A stretch of 64,000 nt of DNA from assembly GCA_023433615.1 (NCBI GenBank), contig JAEZCJ010000187.1, positions 8,374-72,373 of the forward strand, given 5' to 3'. Shown piece by piece: positions 23,711-32,069 of the stretch. Position numbers and translations under genes: made by a program. The notes beneath the pieces were generated by a model, which was not told the origin of the DNA, searched no databases, and saw only the letters and a program-made list of their open reading frames with translations. Positions within the stretch are counted from its first letter, which is position 1; every line of letters begins with the position of its first letter. The stretch is from Bacillota bacterium (GTDB lineage: Bacteria > Bacillota > Bacilli > Paenibacillales > Paenibacillaceae).

Positions 23711-25053
23711 CGGATTTGCAATCTGTTGACGATCAGATGTATGCAACGCTGCATCCCTTCACTTATATGGCAGGGCAGTTGGCTTCCGCCGAGCAATTTC
23801 AAACCGCAAACCTGTGTCTTGTGAAGGGCAGCGGCGTCTGGGCGGCAGACAGCCGGAATCACTGGCACTTCTATGCAACGACCGCGGTTCCATCCGTGGG
23901 GCTGGGCAATGCCGAAGTCATCCGGCGTATTACGCAGCAGTATGAGACGCTGAGCTTCGGCTCTACCTGCGCGCAGACGCATCCCTTAATTGAACAGCTT
24001 TCCCGGCGGCTGATTGCCTGGACCGGAGAGCCGTTCACGCAAGTATTCTACAGTAATGACGGCTCGGGTGCCGTGGAAACCGCGATGCGGCTCGCACGCC
24101 AATACCATATAGCTGCGGGGGAGAAGAAGCGGACGAAATTTATCAGCCTGGAAGGCAACTACCATGGCACAACCTTCGCTACTGGTTCCGTTACGCATAT
24201 GGGAATACGGGAAACATTCGGTCCTGGGCTGCATGATTGCCATGCAGCGCCAGCCCCGAACCTGTTCAGGCCCCCGATCGACGGTTCGCAGGAGACGGTC
24301 ATCCGCTACTGTACCGACTTGCTGGAGGAGCTGATCTTCGAGTTATCTCCGAATGAGGTTGCTGCCGTGTTGCTCGAGCCGATCCAGGGCGTGTATGGCA
24401 TCGTGCCGATTCCGGAGACGTTTATTCGGAACGTTCGGGCCATCACCGAGAAGTACGGCATTCTGCTCATTATGGATGAGGTGGCGACCGGCTGCGGGAG
24501 AACCGGCAGCTGGACCGCGTCACAGGCGCTGGGCATACAACCGGATTTCCTTGCGCTGTCCAAGGGATTGACAGGCGGATATTTTCCGATGGGAGCGACA
24601 CTGATCGCCGATCCGGTCAAGGGTCGGTTGTTCGGGGAGGGAGGCATCTTCCTTCACGGCTCGACCCAGAGCGGGCACCCGGTCGGCTGCGCAGCCGCAC
24701 TGGCAGTCATGGACTATATCGAGGAATGGGAACTCATCGAGAATGCGGACGTCATGGGCGCGCATATCTTGGATTCGCTCCGGAGCGGACTGCAGCACTA
24801 TGGCAATGTCGGCGATATTCGGGGGAAGGGCATGATGCTCGGGATCGAGTTCGTCAAGAACAAGCTGGCGAAGGAACCGGTCGATTACGATTTCGGAGAG
24901 AGACTGTCCGCAGCGTTGAAGAGGGAAGGCGTACTGGGCAATTGGTTCAATGGCACGCTCCTGCTCTATCCTCCCCTCACGACGACTCGGATGGAGGCAG
25001 ATTACCTGATTCAAGGCGTGACGAAAGCCGTTATTTCGTTAGGAATGGAGTAG
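23698..25053 (+). CDS. PLP-dependent class III aminotransferase
   Basis: A 451-residue aminotransferase. It contains the class III signature of the cofactor Lys in PDFLALSKGLTGGYFPMGA, the pyridine-binding Asp in LLIMDEVATGCGRTG and the SNDGSGAVETAMRLARQYH phosphate-binding block, plus GHPVGCAAALAVMDYIE. The family moves the amino group from an omega-amino donor, often onto a ketone or aldehyde of a small molecule. The ATG at 23698 overlaps the end of the CcdA-like gene. In the operon it could introduce an amine at a carbonyl of the assembled chain or of a sugar/cyclitol; the substrate is not determined by sequence. Length is normal. Confidence 0.92.
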   Translation: MVRVTDLQSVDDQMYATLHPFTYMAGQLASAEQFQTANLCLVKGSGVWAADSRNHWHFYATTAVPSVGLGNAEVIRRITQQYETLSFGSTCAQTHPLIEQLSRRLIAWTGEPFTQVFYSNDGSGAVETAMRLARQYHIAAGEKKRTKFISLEGNYHGTTFATGSVTHMGIRETFGPGLHDCHAAPAPNLFRPPIDGSQETVIRYCTDLLEELIFELSPNEVAAVLLEPIQGVYGIVPIPETFIRNVRAITEKYGILLIMDEVATGCGRTGSWTASQALGIQPDFLALSKGLTGGYFPMGATLIADPVKGRLFGEGGIFLHGSTQSGHPVGCAAALAVMDYIEEWELIENADVMGAHILDSLRSGLQHYGNVGDIRGKGMMLGIEFVKNKLAKEPVDYDFGERLSAALKREGVLGNWFNGTLLLYPPLTTTRMEADYLIQGVTKAVISLGME

Positions 25054-25560
25054 ATGTCCGTGGCCCTGCATGCGGGAGATATTGCGCCTGGCTTTACGAT
25101 TGTTGCCTACAGGAATGGCGCTTCGACCGAGATCGCTTTGCATCAATATCGAGGATATTATGTCGTCCTGTATTTCTACCCCAGAGACTTGACCCCGCTG
25201 TGTACCGCTCAGGCGTGCGCATTCCGGGACGGGAGGGAGTCCTTGACTATGGAACCGCCGAATCGGATTGCCGTGCTGGGCATTAGTCCGGATTCGATCG
25301 CCACGCATGCCCGGTTTGCTCGATTGCATCGGCTGTCGCATCCGCTTCTATCGGACAGCGACATGAGCGTTGCGCGGCAATACGGAGTATTGAGGGAGAA
25401 CAGTGGCGCAGGGAACGGCGCGGAGCAACAATACTCACGCGTAACTTTCCTCATCGGCCCGACAGGCATTATTCTGCGGACCTATCAGATTCAACAGACC
25501 GAAGGGCATCTTGCAGAGTTGGCAAGCGACCTGAAAGCTGAGGTGCTTCGAACGAATTGA
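25054..25560 (+). CDS. Peroxiredoxin (Bcp/PrxQ-type)
   Basis: A 168-residue thiol peroxidase. The peroxidatic Cys50 lies in FYPRDLTPLCTAQACAFRD and the resolving Cys55 is five residues later, the spacing of the atypical 2-Cys Bcp/PrxQ class; the conserved Arg is farther on. It reduces hydrogen peroxide or alkyl hydroperoxides using thioredoxin-type donors. Its start is directly after the aminotransferase stop. In this operon it might protect against oxidants created by the pathway or detoxify the product. No signal peptide is visible, so it is cytoplasmic. Confidence 0.88.
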   Translation: MSVALHAGDIAPGFTIVAYRNGASTEIALHQYRGYYVVLYFYPRDLTPLCTAQACAFRDGRESLTMEPPNRIAVLGISPDSIATHARFARLHRLSHPLLSDSDMSVARQYGVLRENSGAGNGAEQQYSRVTFLIGPTGIILRTYQIQQTEGHLAELASDLKAEVLRTN

Positions 25561-27116
25561 GCGAACACGACCTTTCGAACGAACTCGATCGAATCAACGG
25601 CGACCTCTGCAAGGCGTATCGGCCGATGATGCACGCGCTATGGATGACTATGACTACGGGAGAGAGCGATTGGGCGAGCAGCTACGCCGATTGCGAACTC
25701 AGCTATTATGAGATTCTGAGTTCCGGAGCGATATCAAAGCTGTTCGCAAGTCACGAGGCTGCAAACGACACGTGCAGCCGCAGCGAGAAACGGCAGTTGG
25801 ATATGCTGAAGGTTGAGGCGATGGAGCAGCTTGCGGATGAGTCTACGCGCCGTCGAATATCCGAGACATGGAATCGCCTGCATCTGCGAATTTCGACAGG
25901 CCGCGCCGAGATCGACGGCAGCAAGCTGACAGATCGAGAAGTACAGACCATTCTATCCGCCTCGCGCAACGAGCGCACGCGCAGACGCGTGTGGGAAGCA
26001 TACATGGCCATCGGATCGCAGAATGCGCCCGACCTTATGCAGCTTGTAGCTGATCGCAATGCAGTTGCCGCGGCTCAAGGGTTCTCGGATTATTTCGAGA
26101 TGAAGTTGGCGCTTCAAGGAGTCAGCCAGCATGAACTCTTTGCGATTATCGCACGTTTGCGCTCCGGCTTGGATGCGACGTACATGCGGGTAAAGGCTGA
26201 GATTGACGAGTCGGTTGCTTCCGTATTCCATATTCCTGTTGCGCAGCTTCAACCTTGGCACTATGAGGATCCTTTTTTTCAACGGCATTCATTCTCGCAG
26301 CGAACCTATAAGTGGGAGCCCTCCGCGCTCCTCGCCGAACTTAAGCGCTGGATACATGGCAGACGGATAGGCACAGCCGACTTCCTCGGTTACGCAGATT
26401 TGTGGGAGCGGCCCGGCAAGAGTCTGGCCAACTGTTGTTTAAACATCGACCGCGGCCGCGATGTTCGCATAATGTGCAATTTATCGACCGATATTTGGGG
26501 TCTGGGTAAGCTGCTTCATGAGACAGGCCATGCCTTGTACGAACAGCAGATCGATGCGACTCTCCCTTTTGTGCTCAGACAGCCGGCTCATACGTTTCTT
26601 AGCGAAGGGGCGGCACTGCTGTTCGAGAGGCTGGCTTGGGAGCCGGGTTGGCTCAGTGATGTTGGAATCGGATATTGGCATGACCATCAACGGATGCTGA
26701 GTGCGATGCTGAAACAAAAGCTTGTCAGCCTCTATTGGACAATTGCGCTGGTGCAGTTCGAAAGAGAGCTTTACCGAGCTCCGGGGCAGCAGTTGAATGG
26801 ATTATGGTGGGATATCGTCGAGAATACCCAGCTTCTTCGGCGCCCGGAAGAGTGGAATCTTCCCTATTGGGCTGCGAAGGCCCACCTCAGCACGCTTCCC
26901 GTATACTACTACAACTATCTATACGGCGAAATCGCCGCCTCACAGCTGCGTTACATGCTGGATTTGCAGTTCGGCGATTGGAAGAGTGAAGGGGCGCTCG
27001 TCCACCTCCGGGATCACTTGTTCCGCCCCGGTGCTTCAATGGAATGGCAGAGCCTACTGAAGCGATGTACGACTTGTCATTTGGACCCGGAATTTCTTAT
27101 TCACGATTACTGTTAG
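25557..27116 (+). CDS. Zinc metallopeptidase of the M2/M3 (HExxH) type
   Basis: A 519-residue metallopeptidase-like protein. The zinc-binding motif is LLHETGHALYEQQ (H321, E322, H325) and the third ligand is probably Glu350 in LSEGAALLFERL. The overall helical profile and length fit the M2 (angiotensin-converting-enzyme-like) or M3 oligopeptidase families; no signal peptide is present, so it acts in the cytoplasm. The TTG start at 25557 overlaps the previous TGA (AATTGA). Such enzymes cleave small peptides, and here may process a peptide or serve in turnover. Its presence inside the biosynthetic operon is unexplained. Confidence 0.82.
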   Translation: MSEHDLSNELDRINGDLCKAYRPMMHALWMTMTTGESDWASSYADCELSYYEILSSGAISKLFASHEAANDTCSRSEKRQLDMLKVEAMEQLADESTRRRISETWNRLHLRISTGRAEIDGSKLTDREVQTILSASRNERTRRRVWEAYMAIGSQNAPDLMQLVADRNAVAAAQGFSDYFEMKLALQGVSQHELFAIIARLRSGLDATYMRVKAEIDESVASVFHIPVAQLQPWHYEDPFFQRHSFSQRTYKWEPSALLAELKRWIHGRRIGTADFLGYADLWERPGKSLANCCLNIDRGRDVRIMCNLSTDIWGLGKLLHETGHALYEQQIDATLPFVLRQPAHTFLSEGAALLFERLAWEPGWLSDVGIGYWHDHQRMLSAMLKQKLVSLYWTIALVQFERELYRAPGQQLNGLWWDIVENTQLLRRPEEWNLPYWAAKAHLSTLPVYYYNYLYGEIAASQLRYMLDLQFGDWKSEGALVHLRDHLFRPGASMEWQSLLKRCTTCHLDPEFLIHDYC

Positions 27117-27133
27117 AGGAGAGCGGCGAGAGT

Positions 27134-27343
27134 ATGGCGAAAGTTCACATGAACACGCGGACGGTTATACCCCGTCATGAGAAAACGGTCCGGACTTCGC
27201 CGCATAGCGAAGTGAGAACCTATTACCTAACGGAGGAAGAGCTTGAATACTACCGGTCATTGCCTCCCCAGGAATCAAGGCGAGTCATTGTGCCCCGAAG
27301 AAGAAGCGAGACAGAGAAACAGCAGCATGAGGGCGTTCGGTAG
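27134..27343 (+). CDS. Small uncharacterised protein (69 aa)
   Basis: A short basic protein beginning MAKVHMNTRTVIPRHEKTV, with a central segment LTEEELEYYRSLPPQE, and ending in a charged tail. A GAGG site lies about 14 bases before the ATG. No membrane segment, Cys or catalytic motif is seen. It is the last gene of the core operon before a terminator. Function unknown. Confidence 0.55.
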   Translation: MAKVHMNTRTVIPRHEKTVRTSPHSEVRTYYLTEEELEYYRSLPPQESRRVIVPRRRSETEKQQHEGVR

Positions 27344-27380
27344 ACAACGAAGGCATCTGAAAGCGAAGCCATGACGAATA

Positions 27381-27415
27381 AAGCCATCCCGGTCAGTTAT
27401 GACGGGATGGCTTTA
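27381..27415 (+). terminator. Hairpin terminator at the end of the core operon
   Basis: AAAGCCATCCCG (27381-27392) pairs with CGGGATGGCTTT (27404-27415) over 12 bp, followed by a short T-rich stretch. It lies 37 bases after the last gene of the operon. Confidence 0.8.
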
Positions 27416-27461
27416 TCTTAGTACGCCCAGCATGGGAGAGAGTCACCAGATATGATGAAAC

Positions 27462-27495
27462 GCCCTTTCGACTTCCTATTGGGAGGCGAAAGGGC
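27462..27495. terminator. Second hairpin, possible terminator for the facing operon
   Basis: GCCCTTTCG (27462-27470) pairs with CGAAAGGGC (27487-27495), with extra pairing inside (TTCC with GGGA). It may end transcription from the minus-strand operon; its T-run is weak. The rest of 27416-27630 shows no gene. Confidence 0.5.
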
Positions 27496-27630
27496 TGAAA
27501 AGTTTGATTTTCGTTAATAGGATCTTTGTTAACCTTACGGAAACGCTGTATGCGGGCCCGGATGTACGGTGGTGTGAGAGGACGGAGGCTAGCCTCCTCC
27601 TACTCGATTTCCAAACGAGTTGAGCATTCG

Positions 27631-28722
27631 CTATTTCCCTTGAATGAATGCCTCAAGAGCGTCTCGTGCAGCATCATCGGCCATTTGACGAGGCGGATGC
27701 TTCATCGTGTAGGCGCTGATAGCATGAATGGCTCCTGCCATTCCCCGATCCAAAGCGACTTTGCAGCCGCGGATAACATCCATCATGACACCGGCGCTGT
27801 TCGGTGAATCCTCTACAACCAGTTTTAGATCGATCTTCATCGATGCCCCGCCGAATTGCGTGCCTTCCATCTGCAGGTAGCAAATTTTCTGATCCTGAAG
27901 GAAGGGGATATAGTCGCTGGGACCGATATGGATTTGGTCCTCCTCGAGCGGAATTTGAAGCTGTGATTGGACAGCCTCTGTCTTGGAAATCTTCTTGGAC
28001 GATAGCCGCTGGTGGTTCTTCATATTGAGGAAATCCGTATTCCCCCCGACATTCAGCTGGTAAGTACGATTCAGCTCCACGCCGCGATCCTCAAACAGCT
28101 TCGTCAGCATGCGATGAACGATGGTAGCGCCGACTTGCGCCTTAATGTCGTCCCCGATCAAAGGCAGTCCGGCTTTCTTAAACTTCAAGTCCCATTCCGG
28201 ATCGGAGCCAATGAATACGGGAATGCAATTTACGAAAGCGATTCCTGCGCGCAGCGCGCATTCCGCATAGAATGCGGTGGCCTGTTCGCTTCCAACGGGA
28301 AGGTAATTAACCAGCATATGCGCGCCGGATTGCACCAACGTTTCGATGATATCTTCAGGGGCTTCGTTAGATACGCTGAATGTCTGATCCTCCGGGTATG
28401 CCGACATATGGTCGGACACTCCGTCGAGGAGATGACCCATCCGGACGATGACATCCGATTCGGGGAGCGAATCGGCCAATCGCTTCGTGCAGTTGGGCTT
28501 GGCGTATACAGCTTCATGAAGGGGCAGCCCAACTTTGCGCTTGTCGATGTCAAAGGCAGCAACGACCCGGATGTTCTCCGGACGATAGCCGGCCAAATCG
28601 GCATGCATCAGTCCAGGCGAGTCCGGATGAAGCGTATAGTAATGAATGCCTTGAACGAGAGAAGAAGCACAGTTGCCTATTCCGACAATAGCTACGTTAA
28701 TTTTATGATTACGAGAATTCAT
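27631..28722 (-). CDS. ino1: myo-Inositol-1-phosphate synthase
   Basis: A 363-residue enzyme that converts glucose-6-phosphate to 1D-myo-inositol 3-phosphate with NAD+. The N-terminal NAD motif is INVAIVGIGNCASSLVQGIHYY, followed by FDIDKRKVGLPLHEAV. Other family blocks include LVNYLPVGSEQATAFYAECALRAG, IPVFIGSDPEWDLKF and IGDDIKAQVGATIVHRMLTKLF, the last with the catalytic Lys region, then LNVGGNTDFLNMKNHQRLSSKK. The length matches the short (about 360-residue) actinobacterial/archaeal class. It overlaps the upstream GT2 gene by 14 bases and is the last gene of the minus-strand operon. De novo inositol synthesis is uncommon in this phylum, so it probably supplies a cyclitol to the pathway. 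Confidence 0.93.
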   Translation of the reverse strand: MNSRNHKINVAIVGIGNCASSLVQGIHYYTLHPDSPGLMHADLAGYRPENIRVVAAFDIDKRKVGLPLHEAVYAKPNCTKRLADSLPESDVIVRMGHLLDGVSDHMSAYPEDQTFSVSNEAPEDIIETLVQSGAHMLVNYLPVGSEQATAFYAECALRAGIAFVNCIPVFIGSDPEWDLKFKKAGLPLIGDDIKAQVGATIVHRMLTKLFEDRGVELNRTYQLNVGGNTDFLNMKNHQRLSSKKISKTEAVQSQLQIPLEEDQIHIGPSDYIPFLQDQKICYLQMEGTQFGGASMKIDLKLVVEDSPNSAGVMMDVIRGCKVALDRGMAGAIHAISAYTMKHPPRQMADDAARDALEAFIQGK

Positions 28723-29707
28723 TGGGCCTCCTGTTGGAATTTAAGTAGTTGTTTAGCATGGGCTGCATGTCTGTGCCGTACCGCTCTAGCGTCGCTATCG
28801 CCGCATTAGCTTCCGGCAGGGACAGCTTGCCTTCATGAGTCAATCGGTGCAACAATACTTCCAAAGTGTCGAACTTATCGCAGAAATAGCGATGATTGCG
28901 AATATGCTCCCACATTTCGCCGCGCTTGCGGATATGCTCCTGATGGTAGTTCTCCCCATGGCGCGTGAACCGGAACCGGTAACCGCGCCGATACAGTTGG
29001 TAGGCATAATCCGTATCCTCTTTCCCGTAGCCGGCGTAATTCTCATCGAACCGGATATCATCCGCCTCTCGACGATTGAACGCCATGTTGCCTGTGAACG
29101 CTTGGGTCCAGCCGAAGTGGAATCCGATTAATTCGTCTCCGAACAGCGCAACCATTTCGTGCAGCAGAGAGTCGTTGAACGGGGACAGGTAGGCGCTTTC
29201 GACCGTGCCTTGGAAGTCGGCGCATAACATGTCGGGCGTTACGAGTACCCTAGGGTCTCTGCTGTTCAGCAAATCCGGGAATTTGCTGTAGAACCGTATC
29301 GCATCGTTATACTTGAAGTTCAGCTCAGGGGTATAGTGCGAGACAATCCGATGCTGTTGGCCGATGCTTACGACCGTGCCATTCCCTGTCAGAGCAGCTC
29401 GGTGTTCCCCGATAAAGGTAGGGCAGGGGATGCGGTCGTCGTCTGCAAATAGGAGAATATTGCCGCCGGCGGCCTCTAACGCGAGATTCCTTGCAGCAGC
29501 GGCCCCATGATGCCGATCGAGGCGCAAGTATCGAATCGTGAATCGGTTCGCATATTCCCGAACGACCTGATCCGTCTCCTCGCTGCCTCCGTCGTTCACG
29601 AGGACGATCTCGAAGTCCCGATCCGTTTGCAGGGCATAGCCCGTCAAGGTGAGCGTTAAATAGTTTGCTTTGTTGCGCGTGCTTATAATGACCGAAATCG
29701 TGCTCAG
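28709..29707 (-). CDS. GT2-family glycosyltransferase
   Basis: About 332 residues. The GT-A core begins TISVIISTRNKANYLTLTL and has the metal-binding motif LFADDDRIPCPTF, with a later acidic block FDENYAGYGKEDTDYAYQLY that resembles the C-terminal (GT7C) galactosyltransferase motif. The start is probably the CTG at 29707, with AGGGGGG eight bases upstream; there is no ATG nearby, and a longer frame would begin at 29809 inside the upstream gene. It is a close paralogue of the enzyme encoded immediately upstream. Donor and acceptor are unknown. Confidence 0.82.
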   Translation of the reverse strand: MSTISVIISTRNKANYLTLTLTGYALQTDRDFEIVLVNDGGSEETDQVVREYANRFTIRYLRLDRHHGAAAARNLALEAAGGNILLFADDDRIPCPTFIGEHRAALTGNGTVVSIGQQHRIVSHYTPELNFKYNDAIRFYSKFPDLLNSRDPRVLVTPDMLCADFQGTVESAYLSPFNDSLLHEMVALFGDELIGFHFGWTQAFTGNMAFNRREADDIRFDENYAGYGKEDTDYAYQLYRRGYRFRFTRHGENYHQEHIRKRGEMWEHIRNHRYFCDKFDTLEVLLHRLTHEGKLSLPEANAAIATLERYGTDMQPMLNNYLNSNRRPNEFS

Positions 29708-29708
29708 A

Positions 29709-30692
29709 TTACATGCCCCCCTGTTCTTTGAATCCCACGCGAAGTGCAAGCTTCGGCAGTATTTCGCTGCCATAGCGCCGGAATGCTTCGAGTATAGCGT
29801 TTGCCTCATGCAGGGTTAGAACATCTTCCTGATCGAGCTTATGGAGCAATACTTCCAGCGTCGAATATTTGCTGCAGAAATAACGGAAGTTGCGGAAATG
29901 CTCCCACATTTCGCCAGCTCGACGCGGGTGTTCCTGGTGATAGTTATGGGCATTCCGGTTGAAGCGGAAGCGATAGCCGCGTTCATAGAGCTGATATGCG
30001 TAGTCCGTATCCTCTTTCCCGTAACCCGTGTATTGCTCGTCAAAGCGAATGTCTGCGCCTCCTGCCCGATTGAAAGCCATATTGCCCCCGAATGCTTTGC
30101 TCCAGGCAAGGTGGAAGCCGACCAATTCATCGCCGAATTGATCTGCCATTGTGCGGAGCATCGCATCATCGAACCGAGATAAATAGCAGGCCTCCACGGC
30201 AGCGTGGAAGTCGTCTGCCAGGATGCGGGGCGTAAGAAGCGTCTGTGGTTCGTAAACATCCAACAATTCCGGATGTTTGCCGTAAAAGCCGACTGCATCG
30301 CCATAGTTGAAATCTAGCTCCGGGGTGAAATAGGATACGATACGGTGTTGGTTGCCGATACTGACTTCGTTCTGCTTGTTGGCAAGGATGGAGGAATGCG
30401 CTTCAAGGAATGTCGGACACGGAATCCGGTCATCGTCAGTGAATACGACGATCTCTCCTTCGGCAATGCGCAATCCGCAATTTCTTGAGGCTGATATGCC
30501 GAGCGGCTGCTGCTGATGGATATAACGGATCGGCAAAATTTTTTGATAGTGCTCGATGACCATTTCAGTCTCGTCCGAGCTTCCGTCGTTCACGACGATG
30601 ATCTCGAATTGGCGGTGGGATTGCAGGGAGTAGCCGGTTAGCGTAAGCTCCAAATACTTGGCTTTATTTCGGGTGCTTGTAACGACAGACAT
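29709..30692 (-). CDS. GT2-family glycosyltransferase, paralogue
   Basis: A 327-residue GT2 enzyme starting MSVVTSTRNKAKYLELTLTG, with the DxD-type motif VFTDDDRIPCPTFLEAH and the late motif FDEQYTGYGKEDTDYAYQLYERGYRFRF. It shares long stretches with the 28709 enzyme, including the spacing of all motifs, indicating a tandem duplication. The ATG at 30692 starts five bases after the previous gene's stop; a longer frame to 30818 overlaps that gene heavily and is less likely. It would act with the neighbouring GT2 enzymes to build a disaccharide or oligosaccharide, perhaps on inositol. Confidence 0.85.
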   Translation of the reverse strand: MSVVTSTRNKAKYLELTLTGYSLQSHRQFEIIVVNDGSSDETEMVIEHYQKILPIRYIHQQQPLGISASRNCGLRIAEGEIVVFTDDDRIPCPTFLEAHSSILANKQNEVSIGNQHRIVSYFTPELDFNYGDAVGFYGKHPELLDVYEPQTLLTPRILADDFHAAVEACYLSRFDDAMLRTMADQFGDELVGFHLAWSKAFGGNMAFNRAGGADIRFDEQYTGYGKEDTDYAYQLYERGYRFRFNRNAHNYHQEHPRRAGEMWEHFRNFRYFCSKYSTLEVLLHKLDQEDVLTLHEANAILEAFRRYGSEILPKLALRVGFKEQGGM

Positions 30693-30697
30693 TAGCG

Positions 30698-32065
30698 TCA
30701 ATTCTCGAGCGACCTCCCATACTCGGTGATTTCGTAGATGATACTGCCGCCCTGTGCCGTAAGAGGAGAGAGGGATTGGCTCTTGAGAGGCGATCCCTGC
30801 ATGTCCCACCACGGCCACAAACCGGCAGGCAAACCGGCAGATACGTAATCAGGGGTATATAGGCAGAGAACCCGCTTGGCTACTCGGGTTAATTCGTTCA
30901 GCAGCGGTCCTCTTAAGCAAGGCGGGAATAACCGTATATAGTCGGTAATGATTACAATATCGAAGGATTCGGACTCGAAAGGCGTATCGATGCCTAACAG
31001 GTGATAGATCTCAAGGCCGGGAACGCGATTGCGAATGAAGCGGGCATCTTCTGTGTGGGGTACGAGTAATGTAGTGGGAGATATGCGGTCAATAAAGCTT
31101 ATATCGTCTGACCCGATCAGCAGCGAACGAGAGGAAGAGTCGGCATACGCACGAAGAGCGGCAGCCGTAGTAGCCGGGTATTGCGGGAGCAGATCTTTAA
31201 TCGCGAGGCGCTCCCACTGGCTAACGGCTTGGTTCAGCAGCGTATCGGGATAGTAGGGGTAAATCTCTGTGTGAAGATTTCCGACTTTCCGGTGCAGCGC
31301 ACGGCGGTTCAGGAAGTTGGCTTGTTCATTGGTCGCCGTATCGGCCGGGTGAGGGTAATGGATAGCGTATGCTTCGCGCTCGGCATAGAAACGAATGCCA
31401 TTCCGATGCAGGCGGCAGCAGAGGTCTGTATCCTCGGAACCCCACTTGATTATCGTGCTATCGAATCCTCCTGCCTTTACGAAAGGGAGCTTAGCAAGAG
31501 ATAGTGCCGCTGTCCATCCTAAGGACCAAGGAGCCGGAAGTTTGTTCAGATCATTGCCTGTCGTTCTAAATATGCCGGCTCTTGAGTCTGCCCAATGCTC
31601 GTGGTCCTTCAGGAGGGCCGCGATCTCATGGAGCGTGTGCGGAGATGCCTCATCGAGCGGAGAAGCATCGATACCCGGAATGCGGTTTAATCCCAGCACT
31701 TCGTGCACGAGAACATGTTCGGAGTCGATCCGGAACCGATCAGCTACAAGGGCTGCAAAATCCGGCGAGATCATGACGCCTGAATCCAGAAAGATCAAGA
31801 TATCGCCTGCCGCCAGCTCAGCTCCCATATTGCGAGCGATTGCGCGGCAAGAAGCGGAGTCACGCGGTCTATATTTATATGTCAGACGGGGCAGTGACGC
31901 CGCGTACTCGGCAATCGTATCGCGTTGGGGATGGGAAGAACCGTCGTCGATTACGATGACTTCCGTTGAGATATGTGCGGGAACCCGCTGCGCGGCTATG
32001 AATCGAAGCGTCCGATGTAATCCAGGCCCGTCGTTGTAGGTGATAATTACAAATGAGAGAATCAA
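30698..32065 (-). CDS. GT2-family glycosyltransferase with C-terminal methyltransferase-like extension
   Basis: About 455 residues. The N-terminal ~270 residues are a GT2 domain (LILSFVIITYNDGPGLHRTL, metal motif LIFLDSGVMISPDF, C-terminal motif GFDSTIIKWGSEDTDLCCRL). The last ~150 residues resemble a SAM-methyltransferase-like Rossmann fold (DIVIITDYIRLFPPCLRGPLL) without a clear glycine-rich SAM motif. The start is read as the TTG at 32065: AAGGGG lies about eight bases upstream, and the gap to the previous stop is 4 bases. The metal motif has only one acidic residue (DSG), so its donor-binding or activity may differ from its neighbours. Confidence 0.78.
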   Translation of the reverse strand: MILSFVIITYNDGPGLHRTLRFIAAQRVPAHISTEVIVIDDGSSHPQRDTIAEYAASLPRLTYKYRPRDSASCRAIARNMGAELAAGDILIFLDSGVMISPDFAALVADRFRIDSEHVLVHEVLGLNRIPGIDASPLDEASPHTLHEIAALLKDHEHWADSRAGIFRTTGNDLNKLPAPWSLGWTAALSLAKLPFVKAGGFDSTIIKWGSEDTDLCCRLHRNGIRFYAEREAYAIHYPHPADTATNEQANFLNRRALHRKVGNLHTEIYPYYPDTLLNQAVSQWERLAIKDLLPQYPATTAAALRAYADSSSRSLLIGSDDISFIDRISPTTLLVPHTEDARFIRNRVPGLEIYHLLGIDTPFESESFDIVIITDYIRLFPPCLRGPLLNELTRVAKRVLCLYTPDYVSAGLPAGLWPWWDMQGSPLKSQSLSPLTAQGGSIIYEITEYGRSLEN

Positions 32066-32069
32066 ATAG

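Noticed and set aside
12389..27343. A classical enediyne cluster
   Set aside because: The large iterative enediyne PKS and its thioesterase are absent; only the accessory trio is present.
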